A stretch of 64,000 nucleotides of DNA. Origin: Gemmatimonadales bacterium (GTDB lineage: Bacteria > Gemmatimonadota > Gemmatimonadetes > Gemmatimonadales > GWC2-71-9). The notes beneath the pieces were generated by a model that made no database searches, was not told the origin of the DNA, and was given only the letters and a program-made list of their open reading frames with translations. A program made the translations under genes and the position numbers. Location: positions 1-64,000 of the forward strand of contig JAICWE010000007.1 in the NCBI GenBank assembly GCA_025934955.1. The letters run 5' to 3'. Position 1 is the first letter of the stretch, and each line of letters opens with the position of its first letter. Shown here piece after piece: positions 55,870 through 63,719 of this stretch.

Positions 55870-56306
55870 TTGCTTCGGCCGTCCCGGTGGAGACCGTACG
55901 CCTTGAGACGGCGCCAGAGCGTCGTGCGGCTGATGCCGAGATACCTGGCCGTCTCCGCGAGCCTCCAATTATGCATGTCGAGGGTCTTCACGATAGCCTG
56001 CTTCTCCCGGTCGGCCAGTGTGGTCGGTCCCTCGACCGCCGGGATGAACATCGCCTCGCCCAGCTCCAGCGCGCCGATCCGGAGCGGCCGCAGCCGGCCG
56101 CCCAGTGCCGCCAGCCGCGGAAGCAGATCGCGCCCGCCCTCGGGCAGCTCCATGCCGCGGAGCGCATCCTTGGCCTGGGCATTCGCGTACAGCAAGCGTC
56201 CCTCGGTATCGAAGACGAGCACGCCCTCGCTGAAGCCGTCGAGCAGCGCCTTGGCGAGCGGCGAGAAGACGCCGGGGAGTGATTCGAGCTGCAGTGTGTC
56301 GGACAT
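55851..56306 (-). CDS. PAS-Fis regulator (NtrC-like HTH without AAA+ domain)
   Basis: This 151-residue regulator joins a PAS-like sensory part (residues about 14-75, LDGFSEGVLVFDTEGRLLYANAQAKDAL) to a Fis-type HTH (104-143, REKQAIVKTLDMHNWRLAETARYLGISRTTLWRRLKAYGL). The AAA+ domain that would contact sigma-54 is missing, so it is a DNA-binding regulator of the ActR/Fis type, not a sigma-54 activator. It is the first gene in the seven-gene operon, and its end overlaps the barrel gene by 19 nt. It may therefore control that operon. No -12/-24 promoter was found in the 159-nt region upstream (56307-56465), which otherwise shows nothing recognisable. Confidence 0.88.
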   Translation of the reverse strand: MSDTLQLESLPGVFSPLAKALLDGFSEGVLVFDTEGRLLYANAQAKDALRGMELPEGGRDLLPRLAALGGRLRPLRIGALELGEAMFIPAVEGPTTLADREKQAIVKTLDMHNWRLAETARYLGISRTTLWRRLKAYGLHRDGRSKWAHTS

Positions 56307-56465
56307 ATCGCTGCGCTACGCGCCTGTAGAGAGTCGGGTTTCAAATCTGGACGTCGGTCGGATCCAGCGCCAGCGCCGCGGCCCAGGGGAGGAACTCGAC
56401 GGCGGTTCCGCGGCGGTGACTGCCTTGTTGAGGACGACGGATCGCGGGCGCGAGTGCACAGCCCG

Positions 56466-57383
56466 CTACTCGCCCGGCAGCGCGACGACCGATGTCGCGC
56501 GCTCCGTCCCTCGCTCGGCCCAGACGACGGCGAGGAGACCGGCGAGGATCGCGAGTCCCGAGAGTACGGCGCGCGAGGTGAGCGCCTCGCCCCGCAGGAT
56601 CCGCGGCGCGACGGCCGCAGTGACGAGCGGCTGCAGGTAGATGTAGACCGCGACGAGGTTGGACGACGCCCGCCGGAGCGCCCAGATGTTCACCACGTAG
56701 GCGACGAGCGTGGGAAAGACGACGATGAACGCCACCCACCACCAGACCGTCGGCGCGATGGCCGATGGGTGGAGGTTCGGCGCGTCGAGGATTCCGAGCG
56801 GCAGCACGCCGACGACGGCGAAGCTCATCACGTAGGTACTCACCGTGAGCGAGTCGAGCCGGGTGAGCAGCGGCTTGGCGAGGAGGAAGTAGGCGGCGTA
56901 GCACAGCATCGCGACCACGATCATCGCGTTGCCGAGCGCCACGTCCGGCGCCAGCGAGATCCGGTCGAGCCCGATCAGGTGGACCGTGCCGACCGCGGCG
57001 AGCGCCACGCCGCCGAGCTTGGCGAACGACGGCGGCTCGCGCCGGAGCAGCACCGACCCGAGCACCGCGAACACCGGCGTCGTGGCGACGAGAATCGTCG
57101 CGTTGATGGCGGTGGTCCAGCGGAGGCCGAACAGGTAGAGCGACTGGTTCGCGGCGATGCCCAGCATGCCCAGCGCGAAGAGCCACGCGAGATCGCGCCG
57201 ATTGCGCACCCACGGTCCGCCGCGGGCCGCGTTGATGAGCAGCAGCGCCGCCGCGGCGCCCACCACGCGGAAGGTCACGAGGACGCCGGCCGGGACATGC
57301 GGGAGGACGTAGCGCCCGGCCATCGCCAGTCCGGCGAACAGGAGCTGCACGACGATGAGAGCGATGTGAACGGCGATCTGCAT
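56466..57383 (-). CDS. EamA/DMT-family transporter
   Basis: This 305-residue inner-membrane protein has ten helices in two EamA repeats, including LVVQLLFAGLAMAGRYVLPHVP, LWLFALG-like LAWLFALGMLGIAANQSLYLFGLRWTTA, and NLVAVYIYLQPLVTAAVAPRIL, which matches the family's second-repeat signature. It exports or imports small metabolites; the substrate is not known. It is not close to the 297-residue EamA protein at 3867-4760. The start at ATG 57383 has GGAGG about 14 nt upstream. The helicase gene on the same strand stops 27 nt before it, so the two may share a transcript. It ends in a short VVALPGE tail. Confidence 0.9.
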   Translation of the reverse strand: MQIAVHIALIVVQLLFAGLAMAGRYVLPHVPAGVLVTFRVVGAAAALLLINAARGGPWVRNRRDLAWLFALGMLGIAANQSLYLFGLRWTTAINATILVATTPVFAVLGSVLLRREPPSFAKLGGVALAAVGTVHLIGLDRISLAPDVALGNAMIVVAMLCYAAYFLLAKPLLTRLDSLTVSTYVMSFAVVGVLPLGILDAPNLHPSAIAPTVWWWVAFIVVFPTLVAYVVNIWALRRASSNLVAVYIYLQPLVTAAVAPRILRGEALTSRAVLSGLAILAGLLAVVWAERGTERATSVVALPGE

Positions 57384-57410
57384 CCGGCGCCTGCCTCCGC
57401 TGTCGGACGA

Positions 57411-60014
57411 TTACCGCCGCTTCCCCCTGCCCCGATGGCCCTGATGCCGCTGCCGCTGCGACTTCGATCCGCCCTTCCGCCGCGGGCCCTCGTTGCGGTC
57501 TTCATCCCACTTCTGACGCCGGAGCCCGCCGATCGCCTCCGCGAGCGTCGCGCCGAGTGCGGGCGGCTGGTGGCTGCGGGTGACGGCGAACCGGAGCGGC
57601 CGATCGAGTGCCGGCAGTTCATCCGGACGCAGGCGCCGCGCCTGGCCCTCGCGCAAGCTCACCCGCACCACGCCTTCGCCCTGTTCGATCTCGTAGCGGA
57701 GCGGCACCGCGTCGCCCTTGAGCCGGACCGACGACGGCAGCGCGCTGAGCCGCTCGCGCTCCGCGTCCGGAACCAGCGCCGCGACGTCCAGGCTGACGCG
57801 CGAGTGGAGGAACTCATCCCAGCTCTCGACCTGCTCCAGTTGCGCGCGGATCCGCGCGCGGAGCGCGCCCGGCGCTATCGGGGTGAGCGTCCCGCCGGAG
57901 CGGCGCCACAGCTCGTCCAGCTCCTCCAGCGCGCGGCGGACGCGCCCCTGGTCGGGATGCGCGGTTTCGCCCTCGATCAGCGCGGCCGCGAGCGCATCGC
58001 GCGCCGGCCCGAGTAGCGGCTCGGGAATCCGGCCGTCGAGGAACTCGATGCCTTCCTCGAGCTGAAAGCCGAAGTACTCGAGCATGCGGAAGACCGCGAG
58101 CCGCTGGTGCTTTCGCGGGCCGCTCACTCCGACGCGGGGCGAGCCCCACTGCGCGTGCTCGCGGACCAGGTCGTAGCCGAGCGTGGTGCCCTCGATGGCC
58201 GCGCGCGGAACGCCGAAGCGGTCGGCGAAGAAACGAAGATTGCCGGCGACGGCGCCCCAGCTCCCGGCCACCGAGCTCCTGGAGACGCGTGCCTCCTGTC
58301 CGTCGGCGGTGTGCTCGTCGATCACCAGGTCGAAGGGCATGATGCGCGCGAGCAGCTCGCTGAAGCCGCGGCGCACGTCCTTGCCGGCATACGGCAGCTG
58401 GCTCGGCAGCGGCAGCTCGATGGCGCGATACACCGACGCGGTGCCGAGCGCGATGTCCTCGATCGCCTTCACCAGCACGCCGCGGCGCTCGGCCCACTCG
58501 GCCAGCTCCTCCTCGTCGAAGACGTGGCGCGGGAGCCCGTAGACGTCGCCCATCCGGCCGTGCTGGTTCACCGCTTCGGCGAACAGGTTGTATGCGGTGA
58601 GGTGATCGCTCCCGTTCACCAGCACACCGTGGAGGTCTCGCTCCTCGCGGGTCATCCGGTGCAGGGAATCGATGTTGGACCCGACGGCGACGAACGGCGT
58701 CAACTCGGCGTCGGCGTGGACCAGCAGCTCGCCCCAGGGACGTTCCACCGGCATTGCCTCGACGTCGCGGCCGTAGCGGGTCAGCCGGCCGGCGTCGACC
58801 AGACCGCGACGGGTGAGCAGCTCGAGTGCCCGGCGATACGCGGTACGATCGAGGGGCACCGGCAGCTCGAGCTCGCGCGCGTCCACGCCGATCGCCGCGC
58901 AGGTCATGGCCACCCGCTCGGCATCGCCGGCGAGCTGGAACTCCGGCGGCGTCGGCCGGAGCGCGGCGAAGTCGAGCTCGCGGTCGCTCAGGATGTAGAC
59001 CTCGCCGCCGGCCACGCGGCCGTGCACACGTCCCGCCATCTGCAGAATCTCGTTGGCGCCCAGGTACATCCGGGTCAGCACGTTGCGGCCGCGCTCCACG
59101 ACGTTGCCGTAGCGCGCGTCGTAGATCACCACCGTGTCGAGCCCGCGCACGTTGAGCGCGCTCTGCCCCGCGGCGGTCATCGCCAGCAGAAAGGGGCGCG
59201 GCACCTCGTCCTCCAGGAAGGGACGGATGACCCGAATCGGCTCGCCGCCGTGGTAGAACGCCGTGGTGAGGCGCTTCCACTGTTCGCCGAGCTCGGCCGC
59301 GAGCTTCTCCACCTCCGCGCGGGTCGGCACGAAGACCGCGACGCCGCGCTTCTCCTTGATCACGTGCCGGATGAAGCGCTCGTGCAGGAACTCCTCGGGC
59401 CGCTGCGGCAACACCTCGACGCGCGCCTTGAGCCGCGGATCGAACGCGCGGGTGACGAGCACTTCCTCGCTCTCTAGGTAGCGGGCGTAGAACGCGGGGT
59501 CCACCGTCGCGCTGAGCCAGATGAAGCGGCAGCCCGCCCGCTTGCCGAGCGCCAGGCAGAGCTCGAGCTCGGCGGAGGTCTGGTGGATCTCGTCCACGAT
59601 GATCGTGTCGCGGCCGGTGATGAGGTCGTCCTGGAACCAACGCCGGGCGATGCCGGTGGTCACGATGACGACGTTCCAGCCCGGCGTCTCCGGCGTCGCC
59701 TCGCGCTCACGATTCACCACGCCGACTTTGAGCGGCTCGGCCAGCAGCGACTCGGCAATGGGACGGATGCCGAGCGTCTTGCCGGTGCCGGTTCCGGCGA
59801 CGATGCCGAAGGGTGTGCGCGCCGCGGCCCACGCGCGCAACTCGCCGCCGTGCTCCCGCTCGAGCAGGGTCTCGACGTGCAGGCCGAGCGCGAGCTCGAT
59901 CGTCTCGCAGGCGGCGCGGGTCGGCGCGATGACGACGATGCGGCCCTTGGGATGAGGCGCGTGCCGGAAGGCGTCGGGATCGGGCGGAAGGTTGTGGTCG
60001 CGGGCGGGGTGCAT
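57411..60014 (-). CDS. DEAH/DEIH-box helicase, HrpA/HrpB-like
   Basis: This 867-residue superfamily 2 helicase has Walker A GTGTGKT (residues 74-80), motif II DEIH (141-144), motif III SAT (168-170), motif IV AVFVPTRAEV, motif V NVRGLD and motif VI QMAGRVHGR. The second half has a winged-helix-like region and a VSRSSVAGSWGAV segment; no OB domain is obvious. A very basic C-terminal tail (RRKGGSKSQRQRHQGHRGRGKRR) probably binds RNA. It is closest to HrpA/HrpB-like RNA helicases but too diverged for a sure name. There is no Shine-Dalgarno; TACTTT stands exactly six nt before the ATG. Confidence 0.85.
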   Translation of the reverse strand: MHPARDHNLPPDPDAFRHAPHPKGRIVVIAPTRAACETIELALGLHVETLLEREHGGELRAWAAARTPFGIVAGTGTGKTLGIRPIAESLLAEPLKVGVVNREREATPETPGWNVVIVTTGIARRWFQDDLITGRDTIIVDEIHQTSAELELCLALGKRAGCRFIWLSATVDPAFYARYLESEEVLVTRAFDPRLKARVEVLPQRPEEFLHERFIRHVIKEKRGVAVFVPTRAEVEKLAAELGEQWKRLTTAFYHGGEPIRVIRPFLEDEVPRPFLLAMTAAGQSALNVRGLDTVVIYDARYGNVVERGRNVLTRMYLGANEILQMAGRVHGRVAGGEVYILSDRELDFAALRPTPPEFQLAGDAERVAMTCAAIGVDARELELPVPLDRTAYRRALELLTRRGLVDAGRLTRYGRDVEAMPVERPWGELLVHADAELTPFVAVGSNIDSLHRMTREERDLHGVLVNGSDHLTAYNLFAEAVNQHGRMGDVYGLPRHVFDEEELAEWAERRGVLVKAIEDIALGTASVYRAIELPLPSQLPYAGKDVRRGFSELLARIMPFDLVIDEHTADGQEARVSRSSVAGSWGAVAGNLRFFADRFGVPRAAIEGTTLGYDLVREHAQWGSPRVGVSGPRKHQRLAVFRMLEYFGFQLEEGIEFLDGRIPEPLLGPARDALAAALIEGETAHPDQGRVRRALEELDELWRRSGGTLTPIAPGALRARIRAQLEQVESWDEFLHSRVSLDVAALVPDAERERLSALPSSVRLKGDAVPLRYEIEQGEGVVRVSLREGQARRLRPDELPALDRPLRFAVTRSHQPPALGATLAEAIGGLRRQKWDEDRNEGPRRKGGSKSQRQRHQGHRGRGKRR

Positions 60015-60020
60015 CGGGGT

Positions 60021-60026
60021 AAAGTA
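60021..60026 (-). promoter_or_regulatory. Candidate -10 box (TACTTT) of leaderless helicase gene
   Basis: Read on the minus strand, TACTTT is followed by six nt (ACCCCG) and the ATG at 60014. No Shine-Dalgarno is present. The box lies in the tail of the terminator hairpin of the gene upstream. It is the same pattern as at 11039, 26864 and 28778. Confidence 0.5.
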
Positions 60027-60027
60027 A

Positions 60028-60049
60028 GGGCGGCCCCGAGGAGCCGCCC
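60028..60049 (-). terminator. Intrinsic terminator of the Arg/Tyr-rich protein gene
   Basis: On the minus strand a perfect seven-base-pair stem (GGGCGGC with GCCGCCC) with an eight-base loop is followed by CTTACTTTACC, a partial U-run. It starts 40 nt after the stop at 60089 and is directly before the helicase start. Confidence 0.6.
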
Positions 60050-60088
60050 CTTTCCGCGTCACGTCATACGGCCGATGCGGTCGTGCGG

Positions 60089-60493
60089 TCAGTCATCGTC
60101 CCAGTGGCGGCCGTGATCGCGATGACCATCGCCATCGGGCAGGTAGTAGTGGCCGCCGCGCTCGTACACGACCACCTCGCGGATCTCGCCGCGGCCGTCG
60201 AATCGGCGATCGTAGTAGCGGCCGTCGCGGTACCAGACCCGGATCTGACGGAAGCCGTCGCGCCGCCACTCGCGGTTCCAGCGGCCGTGGCCCCGCCACC
60301 GCTCCACCACGATGACGCGCGGTGCGTAGCGATCCACCACCACGACGCGCCGCTCCGGCGGCCGGCCGACCTCGACGTGCCCGTATACCGGGCCGCTCCG
60401 CACCACGACGTCCGCATCCACCCGCTGCGCGGCGGCGGGAGCGGCTGACACGACGGCCAGGACGAGCGCGGCGGCAATGCTCTGGACTCGCAT
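60089..60493 (-). CDS. Exported Arg/Tyr/Gly-rich protein
   Basis: This 134-residue protein has a signal peptide (residues 1-23, ending APAAAQ). The mature part is rich in Arg, Tyr, Trp and Gly (ERWRGHGRWNREWRRDGFRQIRVWYRDGRYYDRRFDGRG) and ends in an Asp/His tail (DGDGHRDHGRHWDDD). Such proteins of the envelope are known from several Gemmatimonadota and Bacteroidota genomes, but no function is assigned. The composition could bind polyanions such as DNA or polysaccharide. GAGG lies five nt before the ATG. It is a single gene with its own terminator. Confidence 0.75.
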   Translation of the reverse strand: MRVQSIAAALVLAVVSAAPAAAQRVDADVVVRSGPVYGHVEVGRPPERRVVVVDRYAPRVIVVERWRGHGRWNREWRRDGFRQIRVWYRDGRYYDRRFDGRGEIREVVVYERGGHYYLPDGDGHRDHGRHWDDD

Positions 60494-60555
60494 AGATACC
60501 TCGGCTGTGTTGGGAGAACGGAACTGCCGGGGTAGATGCGAGCGGCGTGCCATAG

Positions 60556-60855
60556 TTAGGCGGCGCGGCGCGCGCGGCGCGTCGGCTTGGCGGATTTGGT
60601 CCGGCCCGACGAGCTCTCGCGCGGGCCGGCGCGCCGCGGACGTGCCAGCGGCGGGGTTGGCGCGGGTGCGCGAGCGAGCTCCGGCGGTGCCGCGGCCTGC
60701 AGGTCTATCCACTCGCAGACGACGCGGAACGCCTCGTCGCGGCTCAGGGCGAAGGCGCTCGCGAGGTAGGGCACGGCGCCGTACATGTTGGTCCGCCCTC
60801 CGGCCTGGAGCCGCCGGAGGAAGACGTGATGGGGGTTCTTCCGCTTGTTTTGCAT
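60556..60855 (-). CDS. Hypothetical basic-tailed protein (99 aa)
   Basis: I do not recognise this small protein. The first half (residues 1-52) has a regular, helical composition, KNPHHVFLRRLQAGGRTNMYGAVPYLASAFALSRDEAFRVVCEWIDLQ. The second half is Pro/Ala/Arg/Lys-rich (PTPPLARPRRAGPRESSSGRTKSAKPTRRARRAA) and likely disordered, able to bind nucleic acid. The ATG at 60855 is near a good promoter (TTGTCG-N17-TATATT) whose TSS would be about 22 nt upstream. It is divergent from fae: the two -35 boxes are 35 nt apart. The role may be regulatory, but this is only an inference from location. Confidence 0.6.
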   Translation of the reverse strand: MQNKRKNPHHVFLRRLQAGGRTNMYGAVPYLASAFALSRDEAFRVVCEWIDLQAAAPPELARAPAPTPPLARPRRAGPRESSSGRTKSAKPTRRARRAA

Positions 60856-60883
60856 TGGCTTAGCTTGCGTTGCCGTGATACCG

Positions 60884-60912
60884 AATATACCCCGAAGATG
60901 GCGAGCCGACAA
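60884..60912 (-). promoter_or_regulatory. Sigma-70-type promoter of the 99-residue protein gene
   Basis: On the minus strand: TTGTCG (60912-60907), a 17-nt spacer, TATATT (60889-60884). The -10 has five and the -35 four of six matches. The start site would lie near 60877, 22 nt before the ATG at 60855. It faces away from the fae promoter. Confidence 0.6.
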
Positions 60913-60947
60913 GCCGCGCCCGCCGTCGGGGCGGAGCAACTGCCGCC

Positions 60948-60976
60948 TTGACACTCGCGCGGGTGATTCCCATACT
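60948..60976 (+). promoter_or_regulatory. Sigma-70-type promoter of fae
   Basis: TTGACA (60948-60953), 17-nt spacer, CATACT (60971-60976): a perfect -35 and a four-of-six -10. Transcription would begin near 60983, which gives a leader of about 170 nt before the fae start chosen here. The strong -35 suits a highly expressed C1 enzyme. Confidence 0.7.
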
Positions 60977-61028
60977 AGGGCCGCACTTTACCTCGCGCGT
61001 TCGGTCAGTAAGCCTCACAGAAGAGCTA

Positions 61029-61069
61029 CCCGCCCAGCGGGACAGCTTGGCGAAGGACTCCGCTTCGCC
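61029..61069 (+). other. Two hairpins in the fae leader
   Basis: CCCGC-CCA-GCGGG (61029-61041) and GGCGAAG-GACTCCG-CTTCGCC (61049-61069) are perfect stems in the untranslated leader between the fae promoter and gene. They could shape mRNA stability or be part of a regulatory leader. They do not match a known riboswitch that I can name. Confidence 0.4.
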
Positions 61070-61151
61070 GCGCCGCTCGTCTCCACGCAAAGGTTCTATG
61101 ATCAAACGCCTCTTTTCCTTCCTATCAGGACAACCGCAGACGGAGGCAAGT

Positions 61152-61664
61152 ATGGCAGCGGATTTCTTCATCGGCGAATCGCTCGTCGGCGAAGGGAATG
61201 AGATCGCCCACATCGATCTGATCATCGGTTCCAAGAGCGGCCCGGCCGGCGCCGCATTCACCCAGGCGCTCTCCCACAACACCGACGGCTTCACGACGCT
61301 GCTCGCGGTGGTCACGCCGAACCTTCCGTGCAAGCCGGATACGGTTCTCTTCAACAAGGTGACGATCAAGGGCGCCAAGCAGGCGGTGCAGATGTTCGGC
61401 CCGGCGCAGGCCGCCGTCGCGCGCGCGGTGATGGACAGCGTGGCCTCGGGCGTCATCCCGAAGGACAAGGCCAACGACTACTGCATCCTCGTCGGCGTGT
61501 TCATCCACTGGCAGGCCGAGAGCGACAAGAAGATCTACGATTTCAACTACCAGGCGGTGAAGGAGTCCATCCAGCGCGCGATGCAGGGCAAGCCGTCGCT
61601 GGACGAGGTCCTCTCCAAGTACAAGGCCGCGCGGCACCCGTTCGCCAGCGGCGCAGAGAGCTGA
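61152..61664 (+). CDS. fae: Formaldehyde-activating enzyme
   Basis: This 170-residue enzyme condenses formaldehyde with tetrahydromethanopterin to give methylene-H4MPT, the entry of the H4MPT C1 pathway. The catalytic stretch [11 protein letters not shown] holds the conserved His (His20). Further family blocks are [47 protein letters not shown] and [18 protein letters not shown] chose the ATG at 61152 because GGAGG lies five nt upstream and Fae proteins start 8-10 residues before the GE(S/A)LVG motif; an in-frame ATG at 61098 would add an unusual 18-residue extension. A terminator hairpin follows, and mtdB is next on the same strand. Confidence 0.95.
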   Translation: MAADFFIGESLVGEGNEIAHIDLIIGSKSGPAGAAFTQALSHNTDGFTTLLAVVTPNLPCKPDTVLFNKVTIKGAKQAVQMFGPAQAAVARAVMDSVASGVIPKDKANDYCILVGVFIHWQAESDKKIYDFNYQAVKESIQRAMQGKPSLDEVLSKYKAARHPFASGAES

Positions 61665-61692
61665 TCGTACAGTCCCGCATTTCCTGACGTCC

Positions 61693-61730
61693 GACGAGGG
61701 GCGGCCCGTACGACAGGGGCGCCCCTCGTC
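61693..61730 (+). terminator. Intrinsic terminator after fae
   Basis: A perfect 11-base-pair stem (GACGAGGGGCG with CGCCCCTCGTC) with a 16-base loop ends in TTGCT. It begins 29 nt after the fae stop and lies before mtdB, so fae is probably made at a level of its own, with partial read-through into the rest. Confidence 0.7.
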
Positions 61731-61784
61731 TTGCTAACACAGCCTGGACATCACGCGCGCACCAGCGCGAGAAACACCCGTCCG

Positions 61785-62657
61785 ATGCGGAATCTCCTGC
61801 TCCAGCTCGATAGCTCCCGCCTGCCCAGCGTCTTCGACCGCGTCGTGGCCTACGACGCCGGCGCCGACGCGATCATGAGCTATGGCGGCGTCACCGAGGC
61901 CGACGTCCGCGACCTCGTGTACGGCTGCATGTTCACCCGCGGCCCCCGCGACCTGCACCACAGCGCGGTGTGGATCGGCGGTGCCGACATGAGCGCGGGC
62001 GAGAAGCTGCTCGAGGCGGCGCGGAAGACGATCTTCCCGCCCTTCACCGTCTCCATGATGCTCGACTCGAACGGCTCCAACACCACGGCGGTCGCGGCGG
62101 TGGTGAAGATCGAGGAAAGCCTGGGCGACGTGAAGGGCCGGAAGGCGCTGGTCACCGCCGGCACCGGCCCGGTGGGCCTGCGGGTCGCGGGCCTGCTGGC
62201 ACGCGACGGCGCCCTGGTCTGGATCACCTCGCGCAAGCCGGAAGACGGCGAGCGTGCCCGCGGACTGATCCAGCAGCGCTTCGGCGTCGAGGTGCAGGCC
62301 ATGGTCATGCGCGACCCGGCGCAGCTCGAGGCTTGCCTGAACGAGAAGGAGATGCTGATCAACTGCGGGCCGGCCGGCGTGCAGCTGGTCCCGAAGAGTG
62401 CCTGGACCGGCCGGCCCAAGCTCAAGATCGCGGTCGATCTCAACGCGGTGCCGCCGCTCGGCATCGAGGGCATCGACGTGAACGACGCCGGTGCCCGGCG
62501 CGAAGGCGTCATCGTCTATGGCGCGCTCGGTGTCGGCAACCTGAAGACGAAGCTCCACAAGGCGTGCATCGCCCGGATGTTCGAGCGCAACGACCTGGTG
62601 CTCGACGCCGAGACGATCGCCGACGTCGCGCGGGAGCTCGTCGCGGCGAAGAGCTGA
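61785..62657 (+). CDS. mtdB: Methylene-tetrahydromethanopterin dehydrogenase MtdB
   Basis: This 290-residue enzyme oxidises methylene-H4MPT to methenyl-H4MPT with NAD(P)+. The first half has LLLQLDSSRLPSVFDRVVAYDAGADAIMSYGGVT and TRGPRDLHHSAVWIGG, family blocks that bind the pterin. The Rossmann site is GTGPVG at residues 126-131. C-terminal blocks are PPLGIEGIDVNDAG and VIVYGALGVGNLKTKLHK. It is more like MtdB of methylotrophic bacteria than MtdA. I chose the ATG at 61785 because the conserved start LLLQLD follows; an upstream in-frame ATG would overlap the terminator. It acts directly after Fae in the pathway. The DUF1464 gene starts seven nt after its stop. Confidence 0.95.
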   Translation: MRNLLLQLDSSRLPSVFDRVVAYDAGADAIMSYGGVTEADVRDLVYGCMFTRGPRDLHHSAVWIGGADMSAGEKLLEAARKTIFPPFTVSMMLDSNGSNTTAVAAVVKIEESLGDVKGRKALVTAGTGPVGLRVAGLLARDGALVWITSRKPEDGERARGLIQQRFGVEVQAMVMRDPAQLEACLNEKEMLINCGPAGVQLVPKSAWTGRPKLKIAVDLNAVPPLGIEGIDVNDAGARREGVIVYGALGVGNLKTKLHKACIARMFERNDLVLDAETIADVARELVAAKS

Positions 62658-62663
62658 GGCGCA

Positions 62664-63719
62664 GTGCCGCGCGTCATCGGGATCGATCCCGGTACGGTCA
62701 GCATCGACGTCTGCGGCCTCGCCGACGGTGCGGTGATGCTGGAGCGGAGCTGGCCGACCGCGGAAGTCGCCGGCGATCCGGCCGGATTCCTCGCGGCCCT
62801 CGTGGCCGCCGGGCCGATCGACCTGGTGGCCGGTCCGTCAGGTTACGGACTGCCGCTCGTGCGAGCCGAGACGGTGAGCGACGCGGATCTCCGGCTCGCC
62901 TTCCTCGCGCCCCGCGGCGAGCAGGCCGGCATCATGGGGCTGCGCTCGCTGGTGCGCGGCCTCGTCGCCGCCGGGATGCCGACCGTGCTCTTGCCCGGCG
63001 TCATTCACCTCGACACGGTGCCGCCGCACCGGAAGCTCAATCGGGTGGATTTGGGCACCGCGGACAAGCTCTGCTCGGCAGCACTCGGGATTCACGATCA
63101 GGCCCGGCGGCTGGGCGGGCGGCCTGCTGACGCCGCGTTCATCCTGCTCGAGCTCGGTGGCGCCTTCACCGCGGCGGTGGCGGTTCAGGACGGACGGGTG
63201 GTGGACGGCATCGGCGGAACCGGTGGACCGATGGGCTGGCAGGCGGCCGGTGCGCTCGACGGCGAGGTCGCCTTTCTCGCCGGGGAGGTCACCAAGTCGC
63301 TGCTCTTCCACGGCGGCGTCACCACCATCGCGGGCGGTCGGCCGGAGCGGATGGGCGTCGCCTTCGACGCATTCATCGAGGGCGCGGTCAAGGCGGTGCG
63401 GCAACTTCAGACCTCGGCGCCGCTCGCGAGCGAGGTGCTCGTGTCCGGCCGGCTGGGCGGCGATCCCGCGGTCCGCGACCGTCTGGCCGAGGCGCTGCGC
63501 GACGTCGCGCCGGTGCGAGCCCTCTCCGGCTACGCTGCCGTCGCCAAGCAGGGCGCGCAGGGCGCGGCGCTCCTGGCCGACGGACTCGCCGGCGGCCACC
63601 ATGCCGAGCTCGTCGAGACATTGCGGCTCCGAGCGGCGAGCGGCACCGTGCTCGACTGGCTGCACGTCGTGACACCGGACGAGGCGCGCCGCCGCATCGG
63701 ACTCGAGGCCGCCGAGTGA
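62664..63719 (+). CDS. DUF1464 family protein (ASKHA-fold, predicted kinase)
   Basis: This 351-residue protein has an N-terminal GIDPGTVSIDVCGL phosphate-1-like loop, a second loop LLELGGAFTAAVAVQDG and a C-terminal segment VLVSGRLGGDPAV, the order of the acetate/sugar-kinase/actin ATPase fold. It matches the DUF1464 group (sometimes labelled a predicted butyrate kinase), known mainly from archaea and from organisms with H4MPT genes. The ATP-dependent reaction is unknown. It is placed between mtdB and an ATP-grasp gene, so a role in making or repairing methanopterin is reasonable but unproven. The GTG start has GAGG upstream, and its stop overlaps the next start. Confidence 0.85.
   Translation: MPRVIGIDPGTVSIDVCGLADGAVMLERSWPTAEVAGDPAGFLAALVAAGPIDLVAGPSGYGLPLVRAETVSDADLRLAFLAPRGEQAGIMGLRSLVRGLVAAGMPTVLLPGVIHLDTVPPHRKLNRVDLGTADKLCSAALGIHDQARRLGGRPADAAFILLELGGAFTAAVAVQDGRVVDGIGGTGGPMGWQAAGALDGEVAFLAGEVTKSLLFHGGVTTIAGGRPERMGVAFDAFIEGAVKAVRQLQTSAPLASEVLVSGRLGGDPAVRDRLAEALRDVAPVRALSGYAAVAKQGAQGAALLADGLAGGHHAELVETLRLRAASGTVLDWLHVVTPDEARRRIGLEAAE

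Noticed and set aside
61098-61151. In-frame ATG upstream of fae that would add 18 residues ([11 protein letters not shown]...)
   Set aside because: The downstream ATG at 61152 has a stronger ribosome site at ideal spacing and gives the family-typical N-terminus. The longer form is kept only as an alternative.
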